Shown piece by piece: positions 51,771 to 61,184 of a stretch of DNA of 64,000 nucleotides. Under the pieces are notes generated by a model. That model saw only the letters and a program-made list of their open reading frames with translations, had not been told where the DNA came from and did no database searches. The DNA lies in assembly GCA_963422385.1 (NCBI GenBank), contig OY729432.1, positions 3,224,001-3,288,000 of the forward strand, given 5' to 3'. How positions within the stretch are numbered: position 1 is the stretch's first letter; every line of letters starts with the position of its first letter. The position numbers were made by a program, and so were the translations under genes. This DNA is from JAJDTQ01 sp963422385 (GTDB lineage: Bacteria; Desulfobacterota; Binatia; UBA9968; JAJDTQ01).

Positions 51771-52652
51771 CTGCTCGCCGTTGCGCTCGGCCTGCTGGCC
51801 TCGCTAGCCTTCGCCGTTACGGCAACGCTGGTTCATCGAGGCGTCCGGGACCTGGACCCCTTCAGCGGCCTGGTGGTGGACCTCTTCTGCAACGGCGTGT
51901 TCCTGTGGCTCTTTGTTTTCGCGTTTCACGACTTCTCGGAGCTCTGGGCCGGCGCCAACCTGATCTTTGCGGGTTCGGGTCTCGTGGTTCCGGGACTGTT
52001 CCGCCTGGTGGCGTTCAAGGGCATCGAGCGGATGGGCGCCTCGGCGGCCACCGCGGTTCTCAATTCGGCGCCCCTCTTCGCCGTGCTGCTGGCCATGGTC
52101 CTCCTGGATGAGCAGCCCGGTCCGGCGAACCTTTTGGGGGCGGTGGCCGTCGTCTTCGGCTTGGTGTTCCTCTCGTGGAAGGGCGAATCGAGATCATGGC
52201 GCCCCTGGGACCTCTCCTATCCGGTGGCGGGAGCGTTGTTCGCGGGGTTGCGTGACAACGTGGTCCGCCTCGGCCTTCTTGCCGGTCCGGCTCCCATGGT
52301 GGGGGCGGCGATCACGGTGACCACCTCGTTTCTGACCATGTCCGCGGCCTATGTCCCGGTACACGGCCTGGGCCGGCTCAGGACTTGCGGGCGGAAAACC
52401 CTCGGCTGCTTCGCGCTGGTGGGGTTCGTGCATTTCGTTGCCTACTTCTTCATGTTCACGGCCCTCAACATGGCGGACGTCGCGGTGGTTTCCCCGCTGG
52501 TGCATTGCTTCTCGCTCTTTACCCTGGGGCTTTCTCCGCTTATCCTGGGTGATTCCGATCCGATCACGCGGCGCAAGGCCATGGCCACTTCCATGGTCGT
52601 TCTGGGCGTGCTGTTGATCGCGTGGTCGAGGTGGTCGTACACGGCCTCGTAA
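51771..52652 (+). CDS. EamA-family (DMT superfamily) membrane transporter, probable CTG start
   Basis: The protein has the profile of EamA exporters with about ten segments in two halves; VVFGLVFLSWKG ends the first half and SMVVLGVLLIAWSRWS the second. From the first GTG (51873) only 259 residues are read and the first membrane segment is missing; reading from CTG at 51771 gives 293 residues and a full first helix (LLAVALGLLASLAFAVTATL). GGAG stands six bases before that CTG, overlapping the end of tctA. The family length is about 290-300, which supports the CTG start. Substrate unknown. Confidence 0.72.
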   Translation: MLAVALGLLASLAFAVTATLVHRGVRDLDPFSGLVVDLFCNGVFLWLFVFAFHDFSELWAGANLIFAGSGLVVPGLFRLVAFKGIERMGASAATAVLNSAPLFAVLLAMVLLDEQPGPANLLGAVAVVFGLVFLSWKGESRSWRPWDLSYPVAGALFAGLRDNVVRLGLLAGPAPMVGAAITVTTSFLTMSAAYVPVHGLGRLRTCGRKTLGCFALVGFVHFVAYFFMFTALNMADVAVVSPLVHCFSLFTLGLSPLILGDSDPITRRKAMATSMVVLGVLLIAWSRWSYTAS

Positions 52653-52667
52653 CCGTCCGCCGACGCT

Positions 52668-53225
52668 ATGTGGACACTACCCAACCTGCTGAGCCTGTTC
52701 CGGATCCTCCTGGTGCCTTTCCTGGGCTACTTGCTCGCGTTCACCGACCCGGTGTCCTGCGCGCTGGCCGCGCTGGTTTTCATCATCGCATCCGTCACCG
52801 ACATGCTCGACGGCCATCTGGCGCGACGGAACAAGAGCGTATCCGACTTTGGCAAGATCCTGGATCCCTTGGCCGACAAGCTGCTGGTGGTGACCGCACT
52901 CATCATGCTGGTGGCCATCGATCGTCCCGGAGACGCGTACGTGCCCGTATGGCTGGTGGTCATCATCGTCGCCCGGGAGGTGGCCGTGACCGTGCTCCGC
53001 GGCATCGCCCTGAGCGAGGGTATCGTGATTCCGGCCGATGAGTTGGGCAAGTACAAAATGCTGGTGCAGACCTTCGCCCTGGTGGGATTGATGCTCCACT
53101 ACCCCTACCTGGAAATCGATTTCTTCGTCGCGGGCATGTATTTTCTGTGGCTTTCCACCGTGCTTGCGGTCTGGTCCGGGATCGAGTATCACGTCGGCTT
53201 CCTGCGGGCCTTGCGTTCCCGTTAA
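52668..53225 (+). CDS. pgsA: CDP-diacylglycerol-glycerol-3-phosphate 3-phosphatidyltransferase
   Basis: The 185-residue membrane enzyme makes phosphatidylglycerol phosphate. The CDP-alcohol phosphotransferase motif is seen as DMLDGHLARR followed by GKILDPLAD, with the aspartates in the right spacing. The N-terminus MWTLPNLLSLFRILLVPF is typical for PgsA. It starts 15 bp after the EamA-type gene. Confidence 0.93.
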   Translation: MWTLPNLLSLFRILLVPFLGYLLAFTDPVSCALAALVFIIASVTDMLDGHLARRNKSVSDFGKILDPLADKLLVVTALIMLVAIDRPGDAYVPVWLVVIIVAREVAVTVLRGIALSEGIVIPADELGKYKMLVQTFALVGLMLHYPYLEIDFFVAGMYFLWLSTVLAVWSGIEYHVGFLRALRSR

Positions 53226-53239
53226 ACGAGCGGCGCAAA

Positions 53240-53268
53240 TTGACAAGCGAGGACGGATAGGGTAGAAA
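53240..53268 (+). promoter_or_regulatory. Predicted promoter of tRNA-Gly
   Basis: TTGACA at 53240-53245 and TAGAAA at 53263-53268 are 17 bp apart. Transcription would start a few bases before the mature tRNA 5' end at 53280. Confidence 0.6.
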
Positions 53269-53279
53269 GTGTTTCAGAT

Positions 53280-53356
53280 GCGGGTGTAGCTCAGTTGGCT
53301 AGAGCGTATGCTTGCCAAGCATAAGGTCGCCGGTTCGACCCCGGTCACCCGCTCCA
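53280..53356 (+). tRNA. tRNA-Gly (anticodon GCC)
   Basis: The acceptor stem GCGGGTG/CACCCGC is perfect, the anticodon arm ATGCT-TGCCAAG-style loop carries GCC, and the T-arm has GGTTCGACC. CCA is encoded at 53354-53356. The gene is 77 nt including CCA and precedes the rdgB-like gene. Confidence 0.97.
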
Positions 53357-53421
53357 ATCCCCCCTTCCTTCAGCTTGTTCCCGGTAAAGTCGTCGATTCC
53401 AGCCTCGACGGTTTGGATTCC

Positions 53422-53997
53422 GTGCAGAAATCGCTCAAATTCGCCACCTCCAACCCGCACAAGTTCAGCGAGGCAAGCGCCATTCTCGGGGAATACGGAA
53501 TATCCGTGGAGATGGCGGTGCTGGAGCTTCGAGAGATCCAGGCCGATGTCCTGGAGGAGGTCGCCGCGGAGAAGGCCCGGGAGGCGTCCCGAAGACTCGA
53601 CGGTCCGGCCATGGTGGAGGACACCGGGCTGTTCATCGACGGCTTGAAGGGCTTCCCCGGCCCCTACTCGGCGTACGTCTTTCGGACCCTGGGAAACCCG
53701 GGTATCCTGCGGCTGCTGGAGGGTGCCCCGGACCGAGGCGCGACGTTCCGATCCGTGTTCGCCTACTGCCGTCCCGGGGGCTCGCTTGAGTGTTTCCCCT
53801 CTACCGTGGCCGGCACCATTGCCCTGGAGTGCAGGGGAGAAGGCTGGGGCTACGATCCGATCTTCATGGCCGAGGGGGCCTCGGGAAGGACCTACGGCGA
53901 GCTCGGCGACGACAAGAACCGACTTTCCCACCGTCGCATGGCCCTGGAGAGTCTGGCCCGCTGGATTCACGGCTCCGGGCGCTCGCTAAGCGACTGA
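53422..53997 (+). CDS. rdgB: XTP/dITP diphosphatase (RdgB/HAM1 family)
   Basis: The 191-residue protein starts KSLKFATSNPHKFSEASAIL, the substrate-binding strand of the HAM1 family (TxNxxK). Further blocks are VEDTGLFIDGLKGFPGPYS with the catalytic aspartate, and GWGYDPIFMAEG plus the final SHRRMAL. It removes deaminated purine nucleotides from the pool. The open frame begins inside tRNA-Gly; GTG 53422 is the likely start, with TTG 53413 as alternative. Confidence 0.9.
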   Translation: MQKSLKFATSNPHKFSEASAILGEYGISVEMAVLELREIQADVLEEVAAEKAREASRRLDGPAMVEDTGLFIDGLKGFPGPYSAYVFRTLGNPGILRLLEGAPDRGATFRSVFAYCRPGGSLECFPSTVAGTIALECRGEGWGYDPIFMAEGASGRTYGELGDDKNRLSHRRMALESLARWIHGSGRSLSD

Positions 53998-54281
53998 ACC
54001 ATCCAGCAGGACCTGAGCCCCAGGTTTGACTTTCTCTGTTGCCTTACGTCCGACCAGGCACTAGCACCAATCTGCTCATCGCCGGGCGCTACGCCACCGC
54101 CTGACCCGGGGCCGATCCGTCCGGAGCTGCCGCAAGGCGGCGGCAAGCGGGCCGCTCGGTCGCAGACCGCACCTTGATTCGCTCTTGTTTCCGTGTAAAT
54201 CAACCACAGGCCGCTCTCGGACAGCTTCCCGCTTTCACCAACCGACGCGATGAACCTTGTACCCGACAATATCGGGTTTGT
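53998..54281. other. Gap between the convergent rdgB and TRAP permease genes
   Basis: No gene is supported in this 284-bp stretch on either strand. Open frames here have no similarity that I recognise and no good ribosome-binding site. No convincing terminator hairpin was found. Confidence 0.4.
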
Positions 54282-56246
54282 TCAGACCTTCCCTGGTGCC
54301 CTCAGGCCCCACGCGGCGGCGAACAGGGCCACGCCTGCCACCTTCAGCCACCAAATCATCGGCAAAAGGAAGCACACTGCGGCGGCCAGGAACACCGTCC
54401 TGCGCCACGGTTCAACGGTCCCCGCCAGGTAGTCGGCACCCTGAATGGCGATGGCGAGCCCCGCATAGCCGAACAGGTAGCTGACCGCGGCTGCGGCGAT
54501 TTCCAGCGCCGTGCCCTGCAGCAGCAGTTCCGGAACATAGACGAAGCTAAACGGGATCAGCACTAGGGTGGTGCCGAACTTCAAGGCCGCGAAACCAGTC
54601 TTCATGGGGTCCGCGCCCGCGATGGCCGCACCCGCGAAGGCAGAAACGCAGACCGGCGGCGTAATATTGGATAGGCACGCGGCGTAGAACACTACCAGAT
54701 GGGCCGGCACCTCAGGCACGCCGAGTTGCACCAGGGCAGGGGCCGCAACCACGGCGAGGATGATGTAGGAGCCCGTCGTGCTGCTCCCCATCCCGATGAT
54801 CACTGATATGACCGTGACCAGGGCCACCGTCAGAAGAAGGTTACCGCCCGCGAACTCTACCAGGACGGCGGAAAACTTCAGGCCCAGACCGGACAGGATG
54901 ATGCCGCCGATAATCACGCCCAGGCTGCCGATGGCCGCGCCCGCAGACGTATTGGAATGCCCGCCGGAGACCATGCCCCGGAAGATATCGCGGGGTTTCA
55001 TGGCCGTATCCTTGCGTAGCCACGACAGCGCCATGACCGAGATAGTGCCCCAGAACGCACCGAGGTCCGGGGAATACCCGTTGAACAGCAGCGTCACGAC
55101 GACCACCAGGGGAATGAAGAAATGCCAACCCTGGCGCAGCACATCCCGGACCTTGGGCACTTCATCCGCCGGCATGCCCTTGATGCCCGTACGCACCGCC
55201 TCCAGGTCGACCATCAACAGGACAAAGAAAAAGAACAGGACCGCCGGAATCACGTTCATGACCGCGATGCTGAGGTAGCCGGTCTGAGTCAGGGTCGCCA
55301 GGATGAACACGCCCGCACCCATGATGGGGGGCATGATTTGGCCGCCGGTGGATGCGATTGCCTCGATGGCGCCCGCGTGGTGGGGCCTGAAACCGATTTT
55401 CTTCATCATCGGGATGGTAAACGCGCCGGACGCCACTACGTTGGCCACCGATGAGCCCGAAATGGAGCCGAACAGCGCCGAGCTGACCGTGGCGATCTTG
55501 GCGGGGCCGCCCCGCCACTTGCCCGTCAGCGCCGTGGCCAGGTCCATGAAAAAGGCCCCTGCGCCGCTGCGCTCCAGGAATGCGCCGAAAATCATGAACG
55601 GAAAAACGAAAGTGGCGAAGGTCGCCGTGACGACGCCGAACATGGCTTCCTGGGTGGAGAAGGTGAATTCGACGATGCGGACCACCGGCAGGCCGGAATG
55701 GCTGAGTTTCCCAGGCAGGTAAGGCCCGTAATAGAGTTGCAGAAGAAAGATGATGGCGATGATCGGAATGGCCGGTCCCAACACGCGCCGGCTGGTTTCC
55801 AGCACCACAACGATGGCGGCGATCCCCATGATAAAGTCCCACTGGCTGGGATCGCTGACGCGGAACATGGCATAAGGCACGTACTGGTCCATCCAATAGC
55901 CGATGGACGCCACCGCCAGGATGATGAGAGCACAATCGATGACGCTGGGCCGGTGGCCGGGCGCTCGCGCCCGGGCCGGAAAGCGGATGAATACCAGCAC
56001 CGCCGTGAACAAAAGATAGAGCCCCCGGTTGGTCTCGGTGGAGACCAAGCCGAACCCGGACGTATACAGATACCAAAGGGAAAATAAGGCCGCGATCAAC
56101 CCGTAGATAATGGCGAACGGCCCGGAAACCGTCCGGTGCTTACCATTAACCGGGGCAAACCAAGATTCCTGGGCTGCCACCCTATAGTCTTCCTTCGAAA
56201 AATCAGGCTCGCGATGAAGAAGGAACGGGCGGCCGTGATAATCCAA
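54282..56246 (-). CDS. TRAP transporter fused permease (4TM/12TM type), first TAXI system
   Basis: The 654-residue protein has a DctQ-like N-terminal part and a DctM-like part with many helices. Family motifs are FVFPFMIFGAFLERSGAGAFF and ALFGSISGSSVANVVASGAF, plus STGGQIMPPIMGAGVFILA in the middle. It is 29 bp behind the TAXI binding-protein gene (56276), so the pair forms one importer for an organic acid or amino acid. Energy comes from the sodium or proton gradient. A second, similar system follows at 57648-60584. Confidence 0.9.
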   Translation of the reverse strand: MDYHGRPFLLHREPDFSKEDYRVAAQESWFAPVNGKHRTVSGPFAIIYGLIAALFSLWYLYTSGFGLVSTETNRGLYLLFTAVLVFIRFPARARAPGHRPSVIDCALIILAVASIGYWMDQYVPYAMFRVSDPSQWDFIMGIAAIVVVLETSRRVLGPAIPIIAIIFLLQLYYGPYLPGKLSHSGLPVVRIVEFTFSTQEAMFGVVTATFATFVFPFMIFGAFLERSGAGAFFMDLATALTGKWRGGPAKIATVSSALFGSISGSSVANVVASGAFTIPMMKKIGFRPHHAGAIEAIASTGGQIMPPIMGAGVFILATLTQTGYLSIAVMNVIPAVLFFFFVLLMVDLEAVRTGIKGMPADEVPKVRDVLRQGWHFFIPLVVVVTLLFNGYSPDLGAFWGTISVMALSWLRKDTAMKPRDIFRGMVSGGHSNTSAGAAIGSLGVIIGGIILSGLGLKFSAVLVEFAGGNLLLTVALVTVISVIIGMGSSTTGSYIILAVVAAPALVQLGVPEVPAHLVVFYAACLSNITPPVCVSAFAGAAIAGADPMKTGFAALKFGTTLVLIPFSFVYVPELLLQGTALEIAAAAVSYLFGYAGLAIAIQGADYLAGTVEPWRRTVFLAAAVCFLLPMIWWLKVAGVALFAAAWGLRAPGKV

Positions 56247-56275
56247 CTCGGCCGCCCGCAGGAATGGTCGGAATA

Positions 56276-57232
56276 TTACTTATGAAGCCCCTTGGATTTA
56301 TAGTAGGCCAAGGCGCCAGGGTGCATGGGTACGCCCAATGCCTCGAAGTTCTTGATGTCGGGCTCCATCTGCTTCCACGCTTTGTGACCGGCGGCGAGCC
56401 GCTTGCGGATGTCGGGCTGATAGACCAGGTTCAGGATGTCCTCGACGGCTTTCGCCGAGACCCGTTCGTGGGCCACCCAATAGACGGTCAGAAAGGGAAG
56501 TTCGAGCGCGGGTACGCCCTTATAGGTGGTCGACGGCATGGTGGACGGAACGTAGAAGGGATACTTTGAAGTAATAGCCTTCATTTCCGACGCCGTGTAA
56601 GCCAGCACCACCGCGCCCTTGGTTTCCGCCAGTTCCTTGACCGCCGCGGCGGGCGCCGACGACTGGCAGAGCGCGTCGATCTGCCCGTTGGCAAGCGCCC
56701 GACCTGCGTCCGCGAAGGTCATCATGCTGGGTTTGAGGCTGCTGAGAATGCCTGCCGCCCTCGCGATGTTCGAGCAGTTGAACACCGTCCCCGAGCCTGG
56801 TGGGCCGAGGGCCACCTTTTTGCCCTTCAAATCGGCGAGTTTCTCGATCCCCGAACCGGGAAGGGTGACGAAATAGGTCGGACCCTTGTATGCTTTGGCG
56901 ATGCCCCGGAACATGGTTCCCTTGGCGCCGTTCTTGAATGGCCCTTCGGGTTTTTGCGACATGAAGACGTGGGCGCCGTAAACGATGCCCATGTCGAGTT
57001 CGCCCTTGATGACGCGTTTGGCATTTTCGGTGGAGCCACCGGTGGTCACCTGGGTGATGTTATATTGCGGCAGCTTTTCCGAGATGATCGTGCCGGCAAC
57101 GCCGACCATGTAGTACATCACACCGCCCGGATTCGAGCCGCCCCACGCGATGTTCTGCTTGCTTTGCGCGGCGGCAGACGCAGCCCCGGCCAAAAGCAAT
57201 GCTCCAACTGACAGTATACCCAGTGCTTTCAA
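56276..57232 (-). CDS. TAXI-family TRAP transporter substrate-binding protein (first system)
   Basis: The 318-residue protein has a signal peptide (KALGILSVGALLLAGAASAAA) and mature part with IAWGGSNPGGVMYYMVGVAG, the TAXI family motif. LKGKKVALGPPGSGTVFNCS and MHPGALAYYKSKG near the end are other conserved parts. A TTG start at 57232 is indicated by AGGAGGG six bases before it; the longer open frame would put the Shine-Dalgarno inside the gene. It hands its ligand to the fused permease downstream. Confidence 0.9.
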   Translation of the reverse strand: MKALGILSVGALLLAGAASAAAQSKQNIAWGGSNPGGVMYYMVGVAGTIISEKLPQYNITQVTTGGSTENAKRVIKGELDMGIVYGAHVFMSQKPEGPFKNGAKGTMFRGIAKAYKGPTYFVTLPGSGIEKLADLKGKKVALGPPGSGTVFNCSNIARAAGILSSLKPSMMTFADAGRALANGQIDALCQSSAPAAAVKELAETKGAVVLAYTASEMKAITSKYPFYVPSTMPSTTYKGVPALELPFLTVYWVAHERVSAKAVEDILNLVYQPDIRKRLAAGHKAWKQMEPDIKNFEALGVPMHPGALAYYKSKGLHK

Positions 57233-57647
57233 GTTTGTCCCTCCTGTTCTCTCGTTTTGGACTTTCAACGGATGGCATCAGGTTATAGATCGGCGCATCG
57301 GTAGCACCACTGTACACAGGATGCTTCTGCCATTCTCGCTAAACTGGACGGTGCGAACACCGAACTCCTACCCTCCTTTCTCGGAATTCGATCACACACG
57401 GTTTGTCGACGATCACGCCTACATTATCACACAACTCCGCCAGTACAAGGCGTCGGTCCTCCAGTGCGGCATCGGGAACAAACAGGTTGTCCTACCGGAA
57501 CCTGCGAAACACCAGATCGATTGCCTCGCGCATGCGCCTGTCAGGATCCGGTGGCGATCCGGTCACGTCCCAATTTGGCGTAACCCCTCCTGACACCGAC
57601 CGCTCTCCAACCTCACAACCTGAAGGTCGTGGCGCCGGCCAAACCTG
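57233..57647. other. 415-bp intergenic stretch between the two TAXI-TRAP systems
   Basis: No gene is supported. The part next to 57232 contains the leader and strong ribosome-binding site of the TAXI gene, with only a weak possible promoter. On the minus strand 57420-57590 reads like coding sequence interrupted by a stop (EAIDLVFRRF and then NLFVPDAALEDRRLVL), but I recognise no family, so it is left unassigned. Confidence 0.35.
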
Positions 57648-59555
57648 TCAAGCGGGGCGCAGCCTTCGTTGCTGAACGAACTGAACAGCAACAATCATGA
57701 CAATCGCGCCAAGCCCGATGACGTCCGTCCCCAGGTCGGGCACGATGAGCAGCGGTCCCGCGCAGAACAGGGGCACGCGGAGGACCATGGGCAGGGGGCC
57801 GAACAAATAGCCGCCCGACGCGGCGGCCATCACCGCCACGCCGCCGAAGGCGGTGGCAAGCACTTGGAGAATTTCTTGCGCCTCGCCCATCAGCAGCAAC
57901 GCGGGATTGAGAGTGAACGCATAGGGGATGAGAAACCCGGGCACGGCCAGGAGAAAAGCCCGCGCCCCGGTCCCCCATAGATTGGCGCCGCTGATACCAG
58001 CCGCGGCGAAGGCCGACAACGCCACCGGCGGTGTCACCATCGAGAGGATGCTGAAATAGAGGATGAACAAATGCGCCGGTAAAGCCGGTACGCCGAGAGT
58101 CTGGAGGGCCGGCGCAACCAGGATGGCGGAAACCAGATAGGCCGCCGCCGTCGGCATCCCCATGCCGAGGATGATGGTGAGGACCATGGCCCCTACGAGC
58201 GAAACGGCGAGCGAGTCGCCGGCGACATCCAGAAGCCAACGCTGAAGTCGCAGTGCCATGCCTGTATGCACCAAGGTTCCGACGATGATGCCGGCGATGG
58301 CCGAAGGAATCGCCACCTCGGAGGCCGAGCGCACGCCCCCCGTTATGGCTTCGAAAATCAGACCGGGTTTCATGCGGGTCGCCTTGCGGAGCAAGCTGAC
58401 CAGGATGATGAGGCCGATGGTGTAGGAACCGGTGGTCATCAAGGAAAATTGAGAGATGAGCAGGTAGATCATGAAGCCGAGAGGGATCAAGAGATGCCAC
58501 CGCTCGGCCAGTCCGGCCAGGTGCTGCCGGATCGGCAGGTCGAGATCGGGCTTGAGCCCGTTGCGCAGGCTGTAGAAGTGGACCAGCAGGAATAGCGACA
58601 TGTAATACAGGACCGCCGGCACAATGGCAGCGGACACCACTTCGACGTAGCGCACGCCGACCACGTCGGCGAGAATGAAGGCGGCCGCGCCCATGATGGG
58701 TGGTGCGAGCTGTCCCCCGGTCGACGCCGTCGCCTCGATGGCGCCGGCAAGCGTGCGCTTGAAGCCCGAACGGATCATCAGCGGGATGGTCATCAGGCCG
58801 CTGAGCAGTACGTTGGCGACGGCGCTGCCCGAAACTGTTCCGAACAAGGCAGAGGCGATGACCGCCGCCTTGCCGGCGCCGCCCCAGGACCGGGCCGTGG
58901 CTCCATAGGCGATGTCGACGAACAGCTTGCCGGCCCCCGAACGTTCAAGAAATGCGCCGACCAGCACGAAGTAGAAGACCATGTTCGCCGACGCCGAGAC
59001 CGGCGTTCCGAACATGCCCGATGTCGAGAGCACCTGAAGGTCGATGAACCGCTTTAGGGATAGTCCGCGATGGGATATCGGGTCGGGCAGATAGGGTCCC
59101 GTGAAGACGTACGCGATGAAAACGGCCCCAACCAGCATGAGCGTGGTGCCAGCGGCCCGCCGGCATGCTTCCAGCAGAACCGCGATGAAAACGATGCCGG
59201 CAACGTAGTCGAGAGCATGGACGGCGTCCACACCCTCCGTGCGCTCCGCCACTCGCTGGCCCTGACTCACGAAATACGCCGCGCATGCAAGGGCGGCGCC
59301 AACCAGAATCATGTCGAGAAGGGGAACGCATCCCTCCTCGCGCCGCCTTGCGCCGGCGATTCCGTTCATCATCAGGGCGACCGCCACCGCCGAGCCTACG
59401 TGCGTGCTCAGCAGAACGATCTCGTACTCGTATCCACCCGTGTACAACGGCAGGAACTGCACGAAGCACCATACCAGCGCGCTACCCGCATAGACGTAGC
59501 GGACAACGCGCGCCGGTATGGTCGGTGACACGACGGGCAAGCCGAAGGAGGCCAT
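57648..59555 (-). CDS. TRAP transporter fused permease (4TM/12TM type), second TAXI system
   Basis: The 635-residue protein has the same architecture as the first fused permease, with FYFVLVGAFLERSGAGKLF, ALFGTVSGSAVANVLLSG and STGGQLAPPIMGAAAFILA. The C-terminal half has MPTAAAYLVSAILVAPALQ. It follows its TAXI gene after 21 bp. It is not a recent duplicate of the first permease, since the two differ over most of their length. Confidence 0.9.
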   Translation of the reverse strand: MASFGLPVVSPTIPARVVRYVYAGSALVWCFVQFLPLYTGGYEYEIVLLSTHVGSAVAVALMMNGIAGARRREEGCVPLLDMILVGAALACAAYFVSQGQRVAERTEGVDAVHALDYVAGIVFIAVLLEACRRAAGTTLMLVGAVFIAYVFTGPYLPDPISHRGLSLKRFIDLQVLSTSGMFGTPVSASANMVFYFVLVGAFLERSGAGKLFVDIAYGATARSWGGAGKAAVIASALFGTVSGSAVANVLLSGLMTIPLMIRSGFKRTLAGAIEATASTGGQLAPPIMGAAAFILADVVGVRYVEVVSAAIVPAVLYYMSLFLLVHFYSLRNGLKPDLDLPIRQHLAGLAERWHLLIPLGFMIYLLISQFSLMTTGSYTIGLIILVSLLRKATRMKPGLIFEAITGGVRSASEVAIPSAIAGIIVGTLVHTGMALRLQRWLLDVAGDSLAVSLVGAMVLTIILGMGMPTAAAYLVSAILVAPALQTLGVPALPAHLFILYFSILSMVTPPVALSAFAAAGISGANLWGTGARAFLLAVPGFLIPYAFTLNPALLLMGEAQEILQVLATAFGGVAVMAAASGGYLFGPLPMVLRVPLFCAGPLLIVPDLGTDVIGLGAIVMIVAVQFVQQRRLRPA

Positions 59556-59576
59556 CGCGGCACGGGGCCCGGAAGG

Positions 59577-60584
59577 CTACATCATGCCCTTCTCTTTGTA
59601 ATACCTGATCGCGCCGGGATGGAACGGGCAGTTGCCGATCAGCCCGGCCTTGGCCACGGCTTTCGGGTCGAAGCTGGAAAGACCGGCGTGGATTTTCCGC
59701 AGCTTGGCCGCATTCTCGATGATGGTCTTGGTGACGGTGTAGGCGACATCGTCGGAAACGCCTTCGCGAATCATGACATTGGTGGCCGCCTTGACGGTCT
59801 TGACGGGCGCGGTCTGGCCCTTGAACGTGTTGGGCGGAATGACCGCCTCCACCCATCCGTGCTTGTCGACCATTTCCTTGATCACACTGTCCGATAGCGG
59901 CAGCATCTTCATGTCCGTGAGCGTCGTCAGCTCGGTGGCTACGGGATGTCCTCTGGTCACAACGTGAGACCAACCGTCGGCCTTGCCGTCACCGATGGCG
60001 GCAGCCGTGGCCGTGCGCGCCAGTGACTTGACGCTGCCTCCCTTCCTGGCCACGCTCGCCTTGCTGCTTCCGTAAAGCGCGAGGATTTGGCGCAAGCCCA
60101 TCTCGCCGGAGCCGCCGACCTTGGTCGTGATCAGTTGTGCCTTGCCGCCGGCGATCTCTTCCCATGACTTGATTCCGGATTTCACCGTAACGAAGGTGCC
60201 GTAATAGTACACGTCGAGCCCGCCCATGAGACCGCGCACCTTGTCCTGCTTCTTGTCGAACTCGCCAAACCCGCCGCAGCCTTCGGCGGCTGCCATGGGA
60301 AAGCTGAGAGCCAACTCGGTTTCGCCGCTTTGCAGCAGCTTGATGTTTCCGAAGGTGCCCGCGATCGGTAGCACGTCCACCGTCGAGCCCGCCGGGAGAT
60401 TGGGCTTCACCAGGTCGGCGATGCCAGCACCATAGTTGTACCAGGCCGATCCGAGGCCCACCGTTGCGAATCGGAGTTGCACGGCATCCGCCGCCGCGGC
60501 GACGGACGGCGCCGTCAAGGCGACGGCCATTACCGCGCACATTGTCAAACGTGCCAAACGCTTGCGCCTGTTCCTGTTGCTCAT
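59577..60584 (-). CDS. TAXI-family TRAP transporter substrate-binding protein (second system)
   Basis: The 335-residue protein has a basic start and signal peptide (RLTMCAVMAVALTAPSVAAAA) and mature blocks LRFATVGLGSAWYNYGAGIA and NCPFHPGAIRYYKEKG, typical of TAXI proteins. The ATG at 60584 lies behind AAGGGGGA and replaces the earlier in-frame start at 60662. Together with the downstream permease it forms the second TRAP importer. Confidence 0.88.
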   Translation of the reverse strand: MSNRNRRKRLARLTMCAVMAVALTAPSVAAAADAVQLRFATVGLGSAWYNYGAGIADLVKPNLPAGSTVDVLPIAGTFGNIKLLQSGETELALSFPMAAAEGCGGFGEFDKKQDKVRGLMGGLDVYYYGTFVTVKSGIKSWEEIAGGKAQLITTKVGGSGEMGLRQILALYGSSKASVARKGGSVKSLARTATAAAIGDGKADGWSHVVTRGHPVATELTTLTDMKMLPLSDSVIKEMVDKHGWVEAVIPPNTFKGQTAPVKTVKAATNVMIREGVSDDVAYTVTKTIIENAAKLRKIHAGLSSFDPKAVAKAGLIGNCPFHPGAIRYYKEKGMM

Positions 60585-60760
60585 GTCCTGGTCCCCCTTT
60601 GGTTTATGCCTCACCGTCCCCAACTTGGCATTTACGGCGATGACGGCGGTTTGACTCGACACTAGTGGTCTCCCATCATAGAATTGAGTGGTAATTGATG
60701 TATTCTTCCAAGTGTTTGGGTCATCATTGGGTCATGGGATTAAACCTTGAGAGCATCATC

Positions 60761-61116
60761 ATGCCGGGGAAGGAGTACCGAGTCAAGTTGAGTCCACAGG
60801 AGCGAGCGGAGCTCAAGGGGCTGGTGTCGCGAGGACGCAGCGCGGCCTAGAAGCAGACCCATGCCCGGATCGTGCTGATGAGCGATGAGGGACAAGACGA
60901 CCGGCCGATGAAGGACGAGGAGATCGCCCAAGCTCTGAAGTTGGGGCGCGCGACGGTGCCTGGACCGTCGCCTTCCCGACCAGGGCGCCCTGCGTAGCGA
61001 GGTCCAGGCATGGCGGAACCGGCGCAATCAGGAGACGGTTCGGGTGGACTGGCGCTTCACCACCCAGGATGCCCGCATCAAGCTCGAATCCTTATACCCA
61101 TCAGTACGATGGATAT
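60761..61116 (+). pseudogene. IS630-family transposase remnant with a central deletion
   Basis: The N-terminal part (ATG 60761) reads VKLSPQERAELKGLVSRGR, then has a TAG at 60848-60850, and continues with HARIVLMSDEGQDD and EEIAQALKLGRATV, the DNA-binding part of IS630 transposases. From about 61000 a frame reading NRRNQETVRVDWRFTTQDAR and IKLESLYPS gives the very C-terminus. The catalytic DDE core between these is missing, so it cannot move. It borders the operon at 61185-63772. Confidence 0.75.
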
Positions 61117-61184
61117 CCTGCGCCGAAGCGGCGTTGATCGCCTCCAGCGGGATGTCACCTCGATGAGCTTCTTGCGGGCAGTTG

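Noticed and set aside
57420..57590. Minus-strand coding-like stretch between the TAXI-TRAP systems
   Set aside because: It contains an in-frame stop and matches no family that I can name, so a pseudogene call is not supported.
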